Below are positions 8,687 to 17,762 of a DNA stretch of 64,000 bases, one piece after another. Position 1 is the stretch's first letter. The number at the start of each line of letters is the position of its first letter. The notes under the pieces were generated by a model. It was given only the letters and a program-made list of their open reading frames with translations. It did not search any database and had not been told where the DNA came from. The stretch is from UBA2227 sp036677505. Lineage in GTDB: Bacteria > Bacillota_I > Bacilli_A > Erysipelotrichales > Erysipelotrichaceae. A program made the position numbers and the translations under genes. The stretch lies in contig JAVBWK010000036.1 of NCBI GenBank assembly GCA_036677505.1, positions 38,045 to 102,044 on the forward strand. The letters run 5' to 3'.

Positions 8687-9349
8687 CTAATCATTAGTCA
8701 GGTCACCGCCGCTTCCCAAAGGTATCGGATCACCCAAATAAGTAGGTAAAGGCAATATGATCGAACTCAGAACATCTTTCGCTCTGGCCAATATCTCTCT
8801 GATTTCCCGTCGGCTTTGCCCGCTGTATGTTATCTCTTTGGCCGCGACACCGACCGCATCCAAACCCATGGCTCTTGCAATATAGATAGCCCGGTACAGA
8901 TGATAGCGCTGTGTGACGATGACAATCTTCTTTGCCCCAAAGATATGCCTGATCCGATACATGCTCTCATAGGTCGAAAATCCGGCATGATCCATGTAAA
9001 TCAGGTTTGAATCAATGCCGTGATCCAAAGCGAAATTCTTCATCACCGATACTTCATCATAATCTTTGCGTCCATGATCACCGCTCATGACCAGATACGG
9101 TGCAACTTTCCTGTCAAAGAGCTCAATTGATTTTTCCAGCCGGTCTCTCAGCATGGGAGATGGCTGATTATCTGCCCAAACCCCGGCTCCCAAAACCAAG
9201 ATACAGTCAGCTTCATCCACTTCATCCATCGTCAAAATCAGGTCTTCGGTAGACGATTTGACATACGCATTCACAAGAAACAACAGGATCACTCCGATGA
9301 TTCCAAGAGTAAAGACGGCTTTGAGCCAAGGTTTATACTTTATGATCAT
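8687..9349 (-). CDS. YdcF/SanA-like DUF218 membrane protein
   Basis: 220 residues: a short cytoplasmic N-terminus, one membrane segment (about 9-27), then an extracellular DUF218 domain with LVLGAGVW, the Arg-rich MLRDRLEKSIELF helix, a SGDHG turn and VTQRYHLYRAI. SanA/YdcF proteins are linked to envelope barrier function and vancomycin tolerance; the reaction is unknown. Its start overlaps the xerC stop by four bases (ATGA), so it is the last gene of the topA-trmFO-xerC unit. Confidence 0.85.
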   Translation of the reverse strand: MIIKYKPWLKAVFTLGIIGVILLFLVNAYVKSSTEDLILTMDEVDEADCILVLGAGVWADNQPSPMLRDRLEKSIELFDRKVAPYLVMSGDHGRKDYDEVSVMKNFALDHGIDSNLIYMDHAGFSTYESMYRIRHIFGAKKIVIVTQRYHLYRAIYIARAMGLDAVGVAAKEITYSGQSRREIREILARAKDVLSSIILPLPTYLGDPIPLGSGGDLTND

Positions 9350-10251
9350 AGATTGCTCACTTTCTCTTCAAACGCTTTCTGATAAGCCTCTTTCAGCCGG
9401 TCGATACTGATATGCGTATAAATCTGGGTCGTTGAAAGATTCTGATGACCCAGCAGTTCCTGAACAGTTCGCAAATCCGCTCCGTTATCCAGTAAATGAG
9501 TCGCAAATGAATGGCGGAGCATATGCGGATGCAACGGCTGTTTTAAGCCGGCCGTCTGAGCCCTGCGCATCAAAATGTCCTGAATGCCACGCTGAGTGAT
9601 CGGATCTCCCCTAAAATTCACAAAAACCCGGTCATGCTTCTTCTGTCGGAGCAGAGAAGCTCTTGAAAATTCGATATACTCGGACAAACGTTTCCCGATA
9701 GATGGATAAAAAGGAACCAACCGCTCCTTTTTGCCTTTACCGGTAATGCGAAGCACCCGATGATAAAAATCGATATTTGAAATTCTTAATTCTGCCGTTT
9801 CACTGACGCGCAAACCGCATGCATACATCAGCTCCATCAGCACGCGATCACGATTTCCCACCGGTGAATCCTTTTCAACGCTTAAGAGCAACTGCTGTAT
9901 TTCATCGATCATTAGAAACGAAGGAAGATGGTTCGCTTTTCGAGGTGTTTTTAATGCTGCAAACGGATTAATACTGACATGATCATGAAACAGCAGGTAC
10001 TTATAAAATGTGCGCAGCGCCGCATATTTGCGGGCAAGAGACCGATTGGAAATGGCCTTCTTGCCTGTTTTTAAAGATGCGGTAAACCCACGGATTACAA
10101 AAGCATCGACCGATTGGAAATCTACAACTCCTTCCTTTATACAATATTCGATGAACTGAGTGATATCGTGGCGATATGCCTGCTGAGTAGCCAGCGAACC
10201 GCTTCGCGTCAGACTCAGCTGATTTAAAAATTCCTCAAGTTTATCCGTCAT
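9346..10251 (-). CDS. xerC: Tyrosine recombinase XerC (CodV-type)
   Basis: Site-specific recombinase that resolves chromosome dimers at dif with a partner Xer protein. About 301 residues: N-terminal core-binding SAM-like domain (1-95), then the catalytic domain with Arg in ACGLRVSE, Lys in GKGKKERLVPF, HxLR in HPHMLRHSFATH, His in LLGHQN, and the nucleophile Tyr in TQIYTH. The order topA-trmFO-xerC is the Bacillus codV locus, favouring XerC over XerD. The second ATG (10251) is chosen because GGAGGT lies six bases before it and touches the first ATG. Confidence 0.92.
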   Translation of the reverse strand: MTDKLEEFLNQLSLTRSGSLATQQAYRHDITQFIEYCIKEGVVDFQSVDAFVIRGFTASLKTGKKAISNRSLARKYAALRTFYKYLLFHDHVSINPFAALKTPRKANHLPSFLMIDEIQQLLLSVEKDSPVGNRDRVLMELMYACGLRVSETAELRISNIDFYHRVLRITGKGKKERLVPFYPSIGKRLSEYIEFSRASLLRQKKHDRVFVNFRGDPITQRGIQDILMRRAQTAGLKQPLHPHMLRHSFATHLLDNGADLRTVQELLGHQNLSTTQIYTHISIDRLKEAYQKAFEEKVSNL

Positions 10252-11545
10252 GTTCATACCTCCATTGAGATATGATACTCAACGACTGATGAGCAATCTG
10301 CTCTTTCCTTTCAATTTTTGATCCCGAAACATCCGACTGAATGATCCCGAAATTTGCATTCATCGGCTGAAAATACTTGGATGAAGCATGGGTAATGTAA
10401 TGAGCCATGGCACCGATCATCGTCGAAGCCGGAAACTCGACACAGGCTTTATCTGAAAGCATTCTGGCCATGTTGATTCCAGCCACTAGACCGCTGGCTG
10501 CAGATTCGACATACCCTTCGACTCCGGTCATCTGACCGGCAAAAAACAGACTGTCACGGTTCTTTGACTGATACGTAGGTTTTAAAACCAATGGAGAGTT
10601 GATATAGGAATTTCGATGCATGACTCCGTAACGGACGATTTCGGCATGCTGCAATCCCGGAATCATCCTCAATAACCGTTTTTGTTCGCTCCAGGTCAGA
10701 TGTGTCTGAAAACCGACGACATTATATAAAGTATCCGCAGCATCATCGCGACGCAACTGTACGACCGCATACGGTTTGGCTTTACCCTCTTGAGCCAATC
10801 CAACCGGTTTCATCGGACCAAAAGTCAGCGTCTTGGGACCGCGTTTGGCCATTTCTTCAAAAGGCATGCATCCCTCAAAATATATTTCCTTTTCAAACTC
10901 CTTCAATGGAACGACCTGTGCTCGGATCAGTTCTTGATAAAAATCCTCAAACTGCTGCTTATCCATCGGACAGTTAATATAATCCGCATCACCTTTGTCA
11001 TATCTGGATTTGAAGTAAGCAATCGAAAAATCGATGCTGTCTTTTTCGATGATCGGTGCTGCCGCATCATAAAAATAAAACGCAGATTCACCGGTGAATT
11101 CTTTGATTTTATCAGATAATGCCTTCGAAGTAAGCGGACCGGTTGCGATGATAACATTGCCCTCGTAAATATCCTTGACTTCTTCGCACACAAAATCAAT
11201 CAGCGGATGTTCTTTCAGCATTTTCGTAATGGTTTGCGAGAATCCGTTGCGATCGACCGCCAAAGCACTTCCGGCCGGAAGTCGCGTATGATCCGCAACC
11301 TGCATGATCAGACTGTCCAGCAGACGCATTTCTTCCTTCAACAATCCCACGGCATTGGTCAGCTGATTGCTTCGAAGCGAGTTTGAACATACCAACTCCG
11401 CAAACTGATCGGTCTGATGAGCTTCGGTGGATACGATCGGTCGCATCTCAACCAGTCGTACCCGGATTCCCCGTTTCACCAGCTGCCATGCGGCTTCACA
11501 GCCAGCCAGACCGGCACCGACAATCGTTACGATATCATCCTTCAT
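10241..11545 (-). CDS. trmFO: tRNA m5U54 methyltransferase TrmFO
   Basis: Folate- and FAD-dependent enzyme that methylates U54 in the tRNA T-loop. The FAD-binding IVGAGLAGCEAAWQL motif starts at residue 7 when translation begins at 11545. The longer frame upstream is just another frame of the topA zinc fingers. The 434-residue length matches Bacillus TrmFO (about 435). GTEAHQTD-like and GLAQEGKAKPYAVVQLR segments and the late GQMTGVEGYVESAASG motif are present. It overlaps the topA end by 11 bases and xerC by 11. Confidence 0.96.
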   Translation of the reverse strand: MKDDIVTIVGAGLAGCEAAWQLVKRGIRVRLVEMRPIVSTEAHQTDQFAELVCSNSLRSNQLTNAVGLLKEEMRLLDSLIMQVADHTRLPAGSALAVDRNGFSQTITKMLKEHPLIDFVCEEVKDIYEGNVIIATGPLTSKALSDKIKEFTGESAFYFYDAAAPIIEKDSIDFSIAYFKSRYDKGDADYINCPMDKQQFEDFYQELIRAQVVPLKEFEKEIYFEGCMPFEEMAKRGPKTLTFGPMKPVGLAQEGKAKPYAVVQLRRDDAADTLYNVVGFQTHLTWSEQKRLLRMIPGLQHAEIVRYGVMHRNSYINSPLVLKPTYQSKNRDSLFFAGQMTGVEGYVESAASGLVAGINMARMLSDKACVEFPASTMIGAMAHYITHASSKYFQPMNANFGIIQSDVSGSKIERKEQIAHQSLSIISQWRYEHDG

Positions 11546-13649
11546 GGCTCTCTTTTGCCTTCTTATCATTTTTAATATACCGGCACTTTGGAAATGCCGA
11601 ACAGCCTGTGAACATTTTTCCGTAACGGCTTTTGCGCTGGACCAAAGGTGACCCGCATTGCGGACACATTTCACCGGTAAATACTTTGGGTTCTTTTTTA
11701 ATATACTTACAGTCAGGATAAGCAGAACAGCCGACAAATGTCTTTCCCATCCGATTCTTACGTTCAATCAGCGGCTTGCCGCACTCCGGACAATTCTCAC
11801 CGGTGTATTTCGGCTCAGCAGCAACGATATAGTCACATTCCGGATACCCCATGCAACCCACGAACTCTTCTCCGTTTCGGCTTTTACGGATGACCAAAGG
11901 CTGACCGCATTTCGGACAGTATTCACCGGTCAATACCGGTGCAATTTTTTCCATCGTTTTTCTTGCCTTCTCATATACTTCACTGAATCGGTCATAAAAC
12001 TCGGTGAGCGCAGTGATATTATCCAGCGTACCTTCCGCGATCTCATCCAATTCCTTCTCCATATATGCGGTATATTTGACATTGATGATGTCATTGAAAT
12101 GCTCTGCGAGCTTTTCATCTGTCAGACGTCCCTGCTCAGTCGGGAAGAAATACTTCGTTTTCCCGGACTGAGATCCTTTTTCTAGAGTGACATACTCTCT
12201 TGCCTGTATCGTTTCAATGATTGCTGAGTATGTTGAAGGACGGCCGATACCGTTGCTCTCCATTTCCTTGATCAACGATGCTTCCGTATAGCGCGAAGGG
12301 CCTTGTGTCTGATGTTCTTTGCTTTCAACCGCAAGCGGTGTATACCACTGTCCGACGGTCAGCGGCGGAAGTTCTTTTTCTTTTGACTGATCATAAGCAC
12401 CGTATACTTTCAGGTAGCCATCAAACACCATCACCGACCCGGAAGCGGTAAACTGCAAGTCTTCCTTTGTAAATACGGCTGTTACGACCTCATGTCTGGA
12501 GGGCGACATCAGTGATGCCATGGTACGGTCATAAATAAAGGCGTACACCTTCCATTCATCTGCCGTCAGGTATTTTTTCATTTTCTCAGGCGTATAGTCA
12601 CAGCGTGTCGGACGAATTGCCTCATGTGCATCCTGCGTCATCTCTTCGTTGTTTTTCACTTTGTAGAAGCCGACATAATCTTTACCGTAGGTGTCTTCGA
12701 TCAGATGTTTTGCGTTATTGACAAACTGCTGGCTCAGACGCGTGGAATCCGTCCTCATATACGTGATCAACCCTTCCAGCTGACCGTTGACCTCAATCCC
12801 TTCATAGAGCTTTTGAGCAATGCGCATGGTCTTTTTTGATGGAAATCCAAACTTGGTAGACATCTCCTGTTGTAACGTCGATGTGATAAACGGATACTTG
12901 GGCTGCTTCTTGGTCTTTTTCTCCGATAACTGATCCAGATAAAACGGCCCGTCACATTTTTTAAGCAGTTCATCAGCACGCTCTGATGATAGTATCTCGG
13001 CTGTCTCACCATTGATTTTACTCAGCGATGCTTCAAACTCCTTTTTCTTCTCATTGAACAATGCATTGATCGACCAGTATTTGGTAGATACGAAAGCTTC
13101 AATTTCCTTTTCCCTGTCAACGATCAGTTTTAAGGCCACCGATTGAACTCGGCCGGCACTTTTACTGCGGATTTTAGACTGTAAGAGTTTCGAAAGTTTA
13201 AACCCGATGATGCGATCGAGCATACGCCGGGTTTCCTGCGATTTAACCAAATCAAGGTCGATATTACGCGGATGATCAAACGCTGATTTGACCGCTTCTT
13301 TGGTGATTTCATTGAAAACGACACGGCTAACCTGCTTAGGATCAAGTCCGAGTTCCATAGCCAAGTGCCAGGAAATGGCCTCTCCCTCCCGATCCGGGTC
13401 AGTAGCCAGAAAAACTTGAGTAGATTTCTTTGCTTTCGCCTGCAAATCCTTCACGGTCTTCACTTTTTCCTTATCCACGACATAGGTCGGGATAAACCCA
13501 TTTTTCACATCGATGCCAAGCCCGTCTTTGCCCTTGATCGCTAAATCACGTATATGACCCTTTGAAGAGACAACTTCAAAGTCACTTCCCAAGTATTTTT
13601 CAATTGTTTTTGATTTGGATGGCGATTCCACAATCACTAGTTTTTTCAT
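11535..13649 (-). CDS. topA: DNA topoisomerase I
   Basis: Type IA topoisomerase relaxing negative supercoils. 704 residues. The Toprim domain starts at the N-terminus (VESPSKSKTIEKYLG; acidic DPDREGE triad), the active-site tyrosine is in GLITYMRTDSTR, and there are three C-terminal four-cysteine zinc ribbons of about 40 residues (each CPxCG...GC...PxC), as in other Firmicutes. A Lys-rich tail follows. trmFO begins inside its last codons. Confidence 0.98.
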   Translation of the reverse strand: MKKLVIVESPSKSKTIEKYLGSDFEVVSSKGHIRDLAIKGKDGLGIDVKNGFIPTYVVDKEKVKTVKDLQAKAKKSTQVFLATDPDREGEAISWHLAMELGLDPKQVSRVVFNEITKEAVKSAFDHPRNIDLDLVKSQETRRMLDRIIGFKLSKLLQSKIRSKSAGRVQSVALKLIVDREKEIEAFVSTKYWSINALFNEKKKEFEASLSKINGETAEILSSERADELLKKCDGPFYLDQLSEKKTKKQPKYPFITSTLQQEMSTKFGFPSKKTMRIAQKLYEGIEVNGQLEGLITYMRTDSTRLSQQFVNNAKHLIEDTYGKDYVGFYKVKNNEEMTQDAHEAIRPTRCDYTPEKMKKYLTADEWKVYAFIYDRTMASLMSPSRHEVVTAVFTKEDLQFTASGSVMVFDGYLKVYGAYDQSKEKELPPLTVGQWYTPLAVESKEHQTQGPSRYTEASLIKEMESNGIGRPSTYSAIIETIQAREYVTLEKGSQSGKTKYFFPTEQGRLTDEKLAEHFNDIINVKYTAYMEKELDEIAEGTLDNITALTEFYDRFSEVYEKARKTMEKIAPVLTGEYCPKCGQPLVIRKSRNGEEFVGCMGYPECDYIVAAEPKYTGENCPECGKPLIERKNRMGKTFVGCSAYPDCKYIKKEPKVFTGEMCPQCGSPLVQRKSRYGKMFTGCSAFPKCRYIKNDKKAKESHEG

Positions 13650-13667
13650 AACAAACCCCTCATTCTT

Positions 13668-14402
13668 TTATATCATGGCGAAATCTGTGACATTTGTCAA
13701 TATCGTGGCTCCTTGGCTGATCAGTAAATTACATCCTTCACCACTAGAAACACCAATCGGATAAGGCAGACACAAAACTTCTTTGCCTAAACTTATGGCT
13801 TCATTGACCGTAATCATCGTGCCGCTCTTTAACGTTGCCGAAGTGACAACGCACTTGCTGCCTAAGGCAGCGATCAGCCGGTTTCTAAACGGAAAATGAT
13901 GTCTGCGCGGTGGTGTATTTACGGGATACTCACTGATAATCAGTCCCTGTGCAGCCACATCACCATAGAGTTTTTCGTTTTCCTTGGGATAAATGCAATC
14001 AATACCGCAGCCGATCACCGCAACTGTCGGACGCTGAATGTCAAGGGCTGCCTGATGGGCAGTTGCATCGATTCCCTTCGCCAAACCGCTGACAATGACA
14101 TATGACCGATGACACTCATTTACGATCCTTTTAGTCATTTTAACTCCGTAGTCATCCGGATATCTCGAACCCACTACACTGATTCCCTGCTGACTCAGCA
14201 GCTTCAAATTTCCTTTATAGAATAACACAAACGGCGGATAACGCAATTGTTTCAAAGATTTCGGATACTCCTCATCTACGATCGTGATGGCATCCACATT
14301 TGTACGTGTTGATGGCAATCGAATGTCATATTTGATTGCATATGCGATTTTTTCATAATCTCCTTGATAAAGCACAGCAGCCTGAATGATTTTATCTCGC
14401 AT
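13668..14402 (-). CDS. dprA: DNA processing protein DprA/Smf, short form
   Basis: Protects incoming single-stranded DNA and loads RecA during transformation. 244 residues, shorter than typical (about 290 or more). The Rossmann-like core is intact: VVGSRYPDDYG, SGLAKGIDATAHQAAL, CGIDCIYP, ISEYP, the FPFRNRLIAALG segment and LKSGTMITVNEAISLG. The C-terminal winged-helix domain of many DprA proteins is absent, and the N-terminal helical domain is reduced. It lies between topA and rnhB, the conserved Bacilli position, behind the rnhB terminator. Confidence 0.92.
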   Translation of the reverse strand: MRDKIIQAAVLYQGDYEKIAYAIKYDIRLPSTRTNVDAITIVDEEYPKSLKQLRYPPFVLFYKGNLKLLSQQGISVVGSRYPDDYGVKMTKRIVNECHRSYVIVSGLAKGIDATAHQAALDIQRPTVAVIGCGIDCIYPKENEKLYGDVAAQGLIISEYPVNTPPRRHHFPFRNRLIAALGSKCVVTSATLKSGTMITVNEAISLGKEVLCLPYPIGVSSGEGCNLLISQGATILTNVTDFAMI

Positions 14403-14445
14403 GATTCACCTCATTACATATTATGAGCGGACCGGCCGACATCCT

Positions 14446-14469
14446 AAAAAAACAAAGGTTACCCTTTGT
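14446..14469 (-). terminator. Terminator after rnhB
   Basis: Stem ACAAAGG / CCTTTGT with the rnhB stop codon lying in the loop, followed on the minus strand by a run of T. It separates rnhB from dprA and topA. Confidence 0.85.
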
Positions 14470-15067
14470 CAGAAAACAATGACTGTTGATGAAACATGAC
14501 CGGACCGTAGGATTTGCGATGACAATCGGTAATGCCGAAGGCAGCAATGGCCTGAAGGTGAGCGGCGGTCGGATAGCCTTTATGCTTGGCAAATCCAAAC
14601 TGCGGATACTGCTTATCCAGATGCATCATTTTGTTATCGCGTACGACCTTGGCAATGATGCTGGCGGCCGCGATACTGATACTCAGACGATCTCCCTTGA
14701 TAATCGAAACCACCGGTTTCTCAGAATCAATCGGCATGGCATCCGTCAGAACTGCATCCGCCATACTGACTCGCGCAATATCTGTCATCGCATGTTTGGC
14801 TGCCTGATATATGTTGAGCTGGTCGATCGTAGCCTCATCAACGACCATGATGATGATTTCAACGGCATCTCTAAGGATGACATCAAAAAGTTCACGGCGT
14901 CTTTTCTCACTCAGTTTCTTTGAGTCATCAATCAGCGGATGCTGATATCCTGGTTCAAATACGACACCGGCAACGACCATCGGCCCGGCCAATGGTCCCC
15001 TTCCGGCTTCATCGATACCGATGACCGACTGATGTTTCGACCAAAACGGCATTTCATAGGTATTCAT
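14459..15067 (-). CDS. rnhB: Ribonuclease HII
   Basis: Cuts RNA in RNA/DNA hybrids and single ribonucleotides in DNA. 202 residues. GIDEAGRGPLAGPMVVA carries the first Asp/Glu pair of the active site, and a second acidic cluster follows at AVLTDAMPID. The GKG-type loop GDRLSISIAAASIIAKV and the KHKGYPTAAH end segment are typical. Overlaps rbgA by 14 bases, as in Bacillus rbgA-rnhB. Confidence 0.96.
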   Translation of the reverse strand: MNTYEMPFWSKHQSVIGIDEAGRGPLAGPMVVAGVVFEPGYQHPLIDDSKKLSEKRRRELFDVILRDAVEIIIMVVDEATIDQLNIYQAAKHAMTDIARVSMADAVLTDAMPIDSEKPVVSIIKGDRLSISIAAASIIAKVVRDNKMMHLDKQYPQFGFAKHKGYPTAAHLQAIAAFGITDCHRKSYGPVMFHQQSLFSDKG

Positions 15068-15905
15068 CCGGTCGCTCCCAGCTGATCGATTTTAGATGAT
15101 CCTGTCGCAAGTCAGCCATAAACGCTGCCATAGTCCGCTTCTTGTCCGGCTCATTATCGGCCAAAAGATAACCAAATTTCCGAGCAGTCTTTTCGATAAA
15201 ATCCTCGACATCTTCGACCGCACCGATTCCGTATCGATCCGCCAATGCCAAAGGATAATGCTTTTTCAGATACTGAAAACCATAACTGACGACCTGTTCG
15301 ATCGGCAAAATCTGCTCTTTGACTGCCGAAGTCAGTGCGAGCTTCATCCCGGTTTCGACATCATCGAATTTTGGCCACAAAATCCCCGGTGTATCCATGA
15401 CATCGAGTTTCGCGTCGATATTGAGCCAGGTCACAGACTGGGTAACGCCCGGACGATTGGCTACCTTGACGACTTTACGCTTGGCCAGACGGTTGATCAG
15501 TGTCGATTTCCCGACATTTGGAATACCTACGATCATGGCACGGATCGCCCGAGGACGTATTCCGCGACGCAAATCACGCTGTATCTTGTCATCCATCACC
15601 TTCAGACAGCCGTCCAACAGGATGCGTTTGACATTATCTTTTTGTGAATCAATGAAAATGACGGATTGACCGCCTTTTTCAAAATATTCGATCCATTGTT
15701 TCGTAACCGTTTCATCCGCCATATCACGCTTGGTAAAAACGATCAGCCGCGGTTTATTGGCTATCAGATCTTGAAGCATGGGGTTGGCAGAGGACATCGG
15801 AATACGGCCGTCACGAAGTTCGATGACCATATCCACGGTTTTCAAGTGTTCAATGATCGTCCGTTTTGCTTTGGTCATATGACCTGGAAACCATTGGATG
15901 GTCAT
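15054..15905 (-). CDS. rbgA: Ribosome biogenesis GTPase RbgA (YlqF)
   Basis: Circularly permuted GTPase needed for late 50S assembly. 283 residues. G motifs come in permuted order: G4 FTKRDMAD (about residue 57), then G1 GIPNVGKSTLINRL (about 127) and G3 DTPGILWPK (about 171), followed by a C-terminal ANTAR-like helical domain. The HMTKAKR segment at the N-terminus is also typical. It sits between lepB and rnhB in the trmD-rplS-lepB-rbgA-rnhB order of Bacilli. Confidence 0.96.
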   Translation of the reverse strand: MTIQWFPGHMTKAKRTIIEHLKTVDMVIELRDGRIPMSSANPMLQDLIANKPRLIVFTKRDMADETVTKQWIEYFEKGGQSVIFIDSQKDNVKRILLDGCLKVMDDKIQRDLRRGIRPRAIRAMIVGIPNVGKSTLINRLAKRKVVKVANRPGVTQSVTWLNIDAKLDVMDTPGILWPKFDDVETGMKLALTSAVKEQILPIEQVVSYGFQYLKKHYPLALADRYGIGAVEDVEDFIEKTARKFGYLLADNEPDKKRTMAAFMADLRQDHLKSISWERPDEYL

Positions 15906-15914
15906 ACGTTCCTC

Positions 15915-16538
15915 CTATTGGATAATGAAATGTATCTGGTCAAACGGGAATATGATATATGCATCTTTGGAGATGATATTACTCAGTTTAAAAGGACCGA
16001 AGCGACGGGAGTCAGATGAAAACGGACGATTGTCACCCATGAGAAAATATTCATCATCGGCAAGGACAAACTCAGAAAAATCCGTGGTAAAATTTCCATT
16101 GATTTTTGATTTGACGTCATCGACATACTGTTGATCAAAGAAACTTTCTTCCATCGGAAAGCCATTGATAAACAGCTGGTCTTTGCGATAACTGATCGTT
16201 TCTCCGGGCAGACCGATAACACGTTTGACTAAATATTCATCTTGTTGAGGGACATACACGATGACGACATCAAACCGTTGGACTCCGCCGATTTTCAGTG
16301 ACAGAATATTTGAGAAGCCGATTTGTTTATCCTTCAATGTCGGATACATGCTTGATCCGTCAACGCGTATGGGTTTGACAACAAAAGTCGTTAAAAGAAA
16401 CACGATAATGACACTGATGACAACGGATTTTATGAAATCCAAAATCTCAGCGATGATCGACGGTTCGTCATTTTTTCGCTGATTGCGATTTCGATAACTT
16501 TCCAGTATTTCGTTTTCTCTTCGATTTTCTTCTGACAT
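15915..16538 (-). CDS. lepB: Type I signal peptidase
   Basis: Membrane protease that removes signal peptides from exported proteins. 207 residues: charged cytoplasmic N-terminus, one membrane anchor (about 36-54), catalytic serine in VDGSSMYPTLKD, general-base lysine in YLVKRVIGLPGE, and the GDNRPFSSDSRRFG box. AAGGAG lies upstream of the ATG at 16538. Placement next to rplS and rbgA matches Gram-positive genomes. Confidence 0.96.
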   Translation of the reverse strand: MSEENRRENEILESYRNRNQRKNDEPSIIAEILDFIKSVVISVIIVFLLTTFVVKPIRVDGSSMYPTLKDKQIGFSNILSLKIGGVQRFDVVIVYVPQQDEYLVKRVIGLPGETISYRKDQLFINGFPMEESFFDQQYVDDVKSKINGNFTTDFSEFVLADDEYFLMGDNRPFSSDSRRFGPFKLSNIISKDAYIIFPFDQIHFIIQ

Positions 16539-16550
16539 GACAGTCTCCTT

Positions 16551-16580
16551 AAAGGGAAACGCCGGGGGTACCCGGCGTTT
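16551..16580 (-). terminator. Hairpin after rplS
   Basis: Nine-base perfect stem AACGCCGGG / CCCGGCGTT with a four-base loop right after the rplS stop. On the minus strand the tail is TTTCCCTTT, a weak T-run, so termination may be partial and lepB may still be read. Confidence 0.65.
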
Positions 16581-16582
16581 TT

Positions 16583-16930
16583 CTAACGAATCTCTTTGAT
16601 ACGAGAAGCTTTACCTGAACGACCGCGCAGGTAGAACAATTTGCTTCTTCTTACCTTACCGCGACGAATGACGGTGATCCCGGCAATGATCGGCGAATGA
16701 ACCGGAAAGGTTCTTTCGACGCCGACGGAATTCGACACTTTACGTACGGTGAATGTTTCCGCAATGCCACTGCCGCTGCGGGCAATAACCACGCCTTCAA
16801 AGGCTTGGATACGGGTCTTGTCGCCTTCTTTGATGATGACATCGACGCGAACCGTATAACCGCTGCGAAAATCCGGAAGATCGTTACGCAACTGTGACTG
16901 AGTCACTTCATTAACAATGCTCATTTTCAT
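16583..16930 (-). CDS. rplS: 50S ribosomal protein L19
   Basis: Sits at the 30S-50S interface. 115 residues from the ATG at 16930 (MKMSIVNEV), chosen because AAGGAG lies nine bases upstream and the length equals the family norm. The DFRSGYTVRVDV segment, GVVIARSGSG and the C-terminal RGKVRRSKLFYLRGR are typical. It follows trmD with a 100-base gap holding its own leader. Confidence 0.98.
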   Translation of the reverse strand: MKMSIVNEVTQSQLRNDLPDFRSGYTVRVDVIIKEGDKTRIQAFEGVVIARSGSGIAETFTVRKVSNSVGVERTFPVHSPIIAGITVIRRGKVRRSKLFYLRGRSGKASRIKEIR

Positions 16931-17020
16931 ATTTCTCACACTCCTTGTTCCTAACCGGCTCATTCATCAAAGGATCAGCGGAACCGGGGTGCCATAGGCT
17001 TATATAATTTATCACAATTA
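16931..17020 (-). promoter_or_regulatory. Candidate L19 leader upstream of rplS
   Basis: On the minus strand this leader holds GGCACCCCGGTTCC and, closer to the gene, CCGGTTAGGAAC. GTTCC can pair with GGAAC, which is two bases from the AAGGAG of rplS, so folding could affect translation. Firmicutes carry an L19 autoregulatory leader in this place. A promoter near 17000-17035 is likely (AT-rich with TATAAT- and TATAT-like boxes), but I cannot fix it. Confidence 0.5.
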
Positions 17021-17030
17021 TAACGATAAA

Positions 17031-17762
17031 TCAATCTTTTTCAGCTTTTTCCGATTCGATTTCCTTTAGGTACTGGCTCTCCTCTTTACTGAAAGTGCGC
17101 TTGCTCAGTAAATCCGGACGGTAGGTCAATGTTTTGCGAATCGACTGCTTCAACCGCCATCGGCGGATAGCTTCATGATTACCTGAAAGAAGCACTTCCG
17201 GAACTTTTTTACCTAAATATTCCGCCGGTCGGGTATATTGAGGATACTCAAGCAAATCCTGTTCAAAAGATTCCTGCTGATGGGATGCTTCCGTGATGAC
17301 CCCATCCACCAACCGCACGATCGCATCCGTCACGGCCATGGCAGCCACTTCACCACCGGTCAGTACGAAGTCACCGATGGAAAGACACATGTCCACATGA
17401 TCCATGATCCGCTCATCTATACCCTCATAATGACCGCAGAGCAATATCAGATGTTTGGACTTCACAAACTCTTTCGCCATGGCCTGATTAAACACATGTC
17501 CGACCGGTGTCAGATAAATCACTTTACTGTCAGCTTTTTTAACACTGTTTAACGCATCGATGACCGGTTGGGCCATCATAACCAATCCCTGACCGCCACC
17601 GAAAGGATAATCATCGACCCGGCGATGCTTGTCTTTGGTAAAACTGCGGATATCGACTGTATCGATGGTCACCAGTTCTTTCAATACCGCCTTTTTGATG
17701 ATTGAAGTATGAATGAAACCTTCAAACATTTCCGTAAAGATAGTTGCTATCGTAATTCTCAT
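17031..17762 (-). CDS. trmD: tRNA (guanine37-N1)-methyltransferase
   Basis: Methylates G37 next to the anticodon, preventing +1 frameshifts. 243 residues, SPOUT fold with trefoil-knot motifs LLCGHYEGIDERI and SIGDFVLTGGEVAAMAVTD, and RRVDDYPFGGGQG near residue 47. Overlaps rimM by four bases (ATGA). Confidence 0.98.
   Translation of the reverse strand: MRITIATIFTEMFEGFIHTSIIKKAVLKELVTIDTVDIRSFTKDKHRRVDDYPFGGGQGLVMMAQPVIDALNSVKKADSKVIYLTPVGHVFNQAMAKEFVKSKHLILLCGHYEGIDERIMDHVDMCLSIGDFVLTGGEVAAMAVTDAIVRLVDGVITEASHQQESFEQDLLEYPQYTRPAEYLGKKVPEVLLSGNHEAIRRWRLKQSIRKTLTYRPDLLSKRTFSKEESQYLKEIESEKAEKD

Noticed and set aside
11546..11767. N-terminal extension of trmFO
   Set aside because: It is the zinc-finger coding region of topA in another frame; TrmFO starts at 11545 with its FAD motif right after.
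15096..15647. 183-codon plus-strand frame
   Set aside because: Antisense shadow of rbgA, with no start signal.
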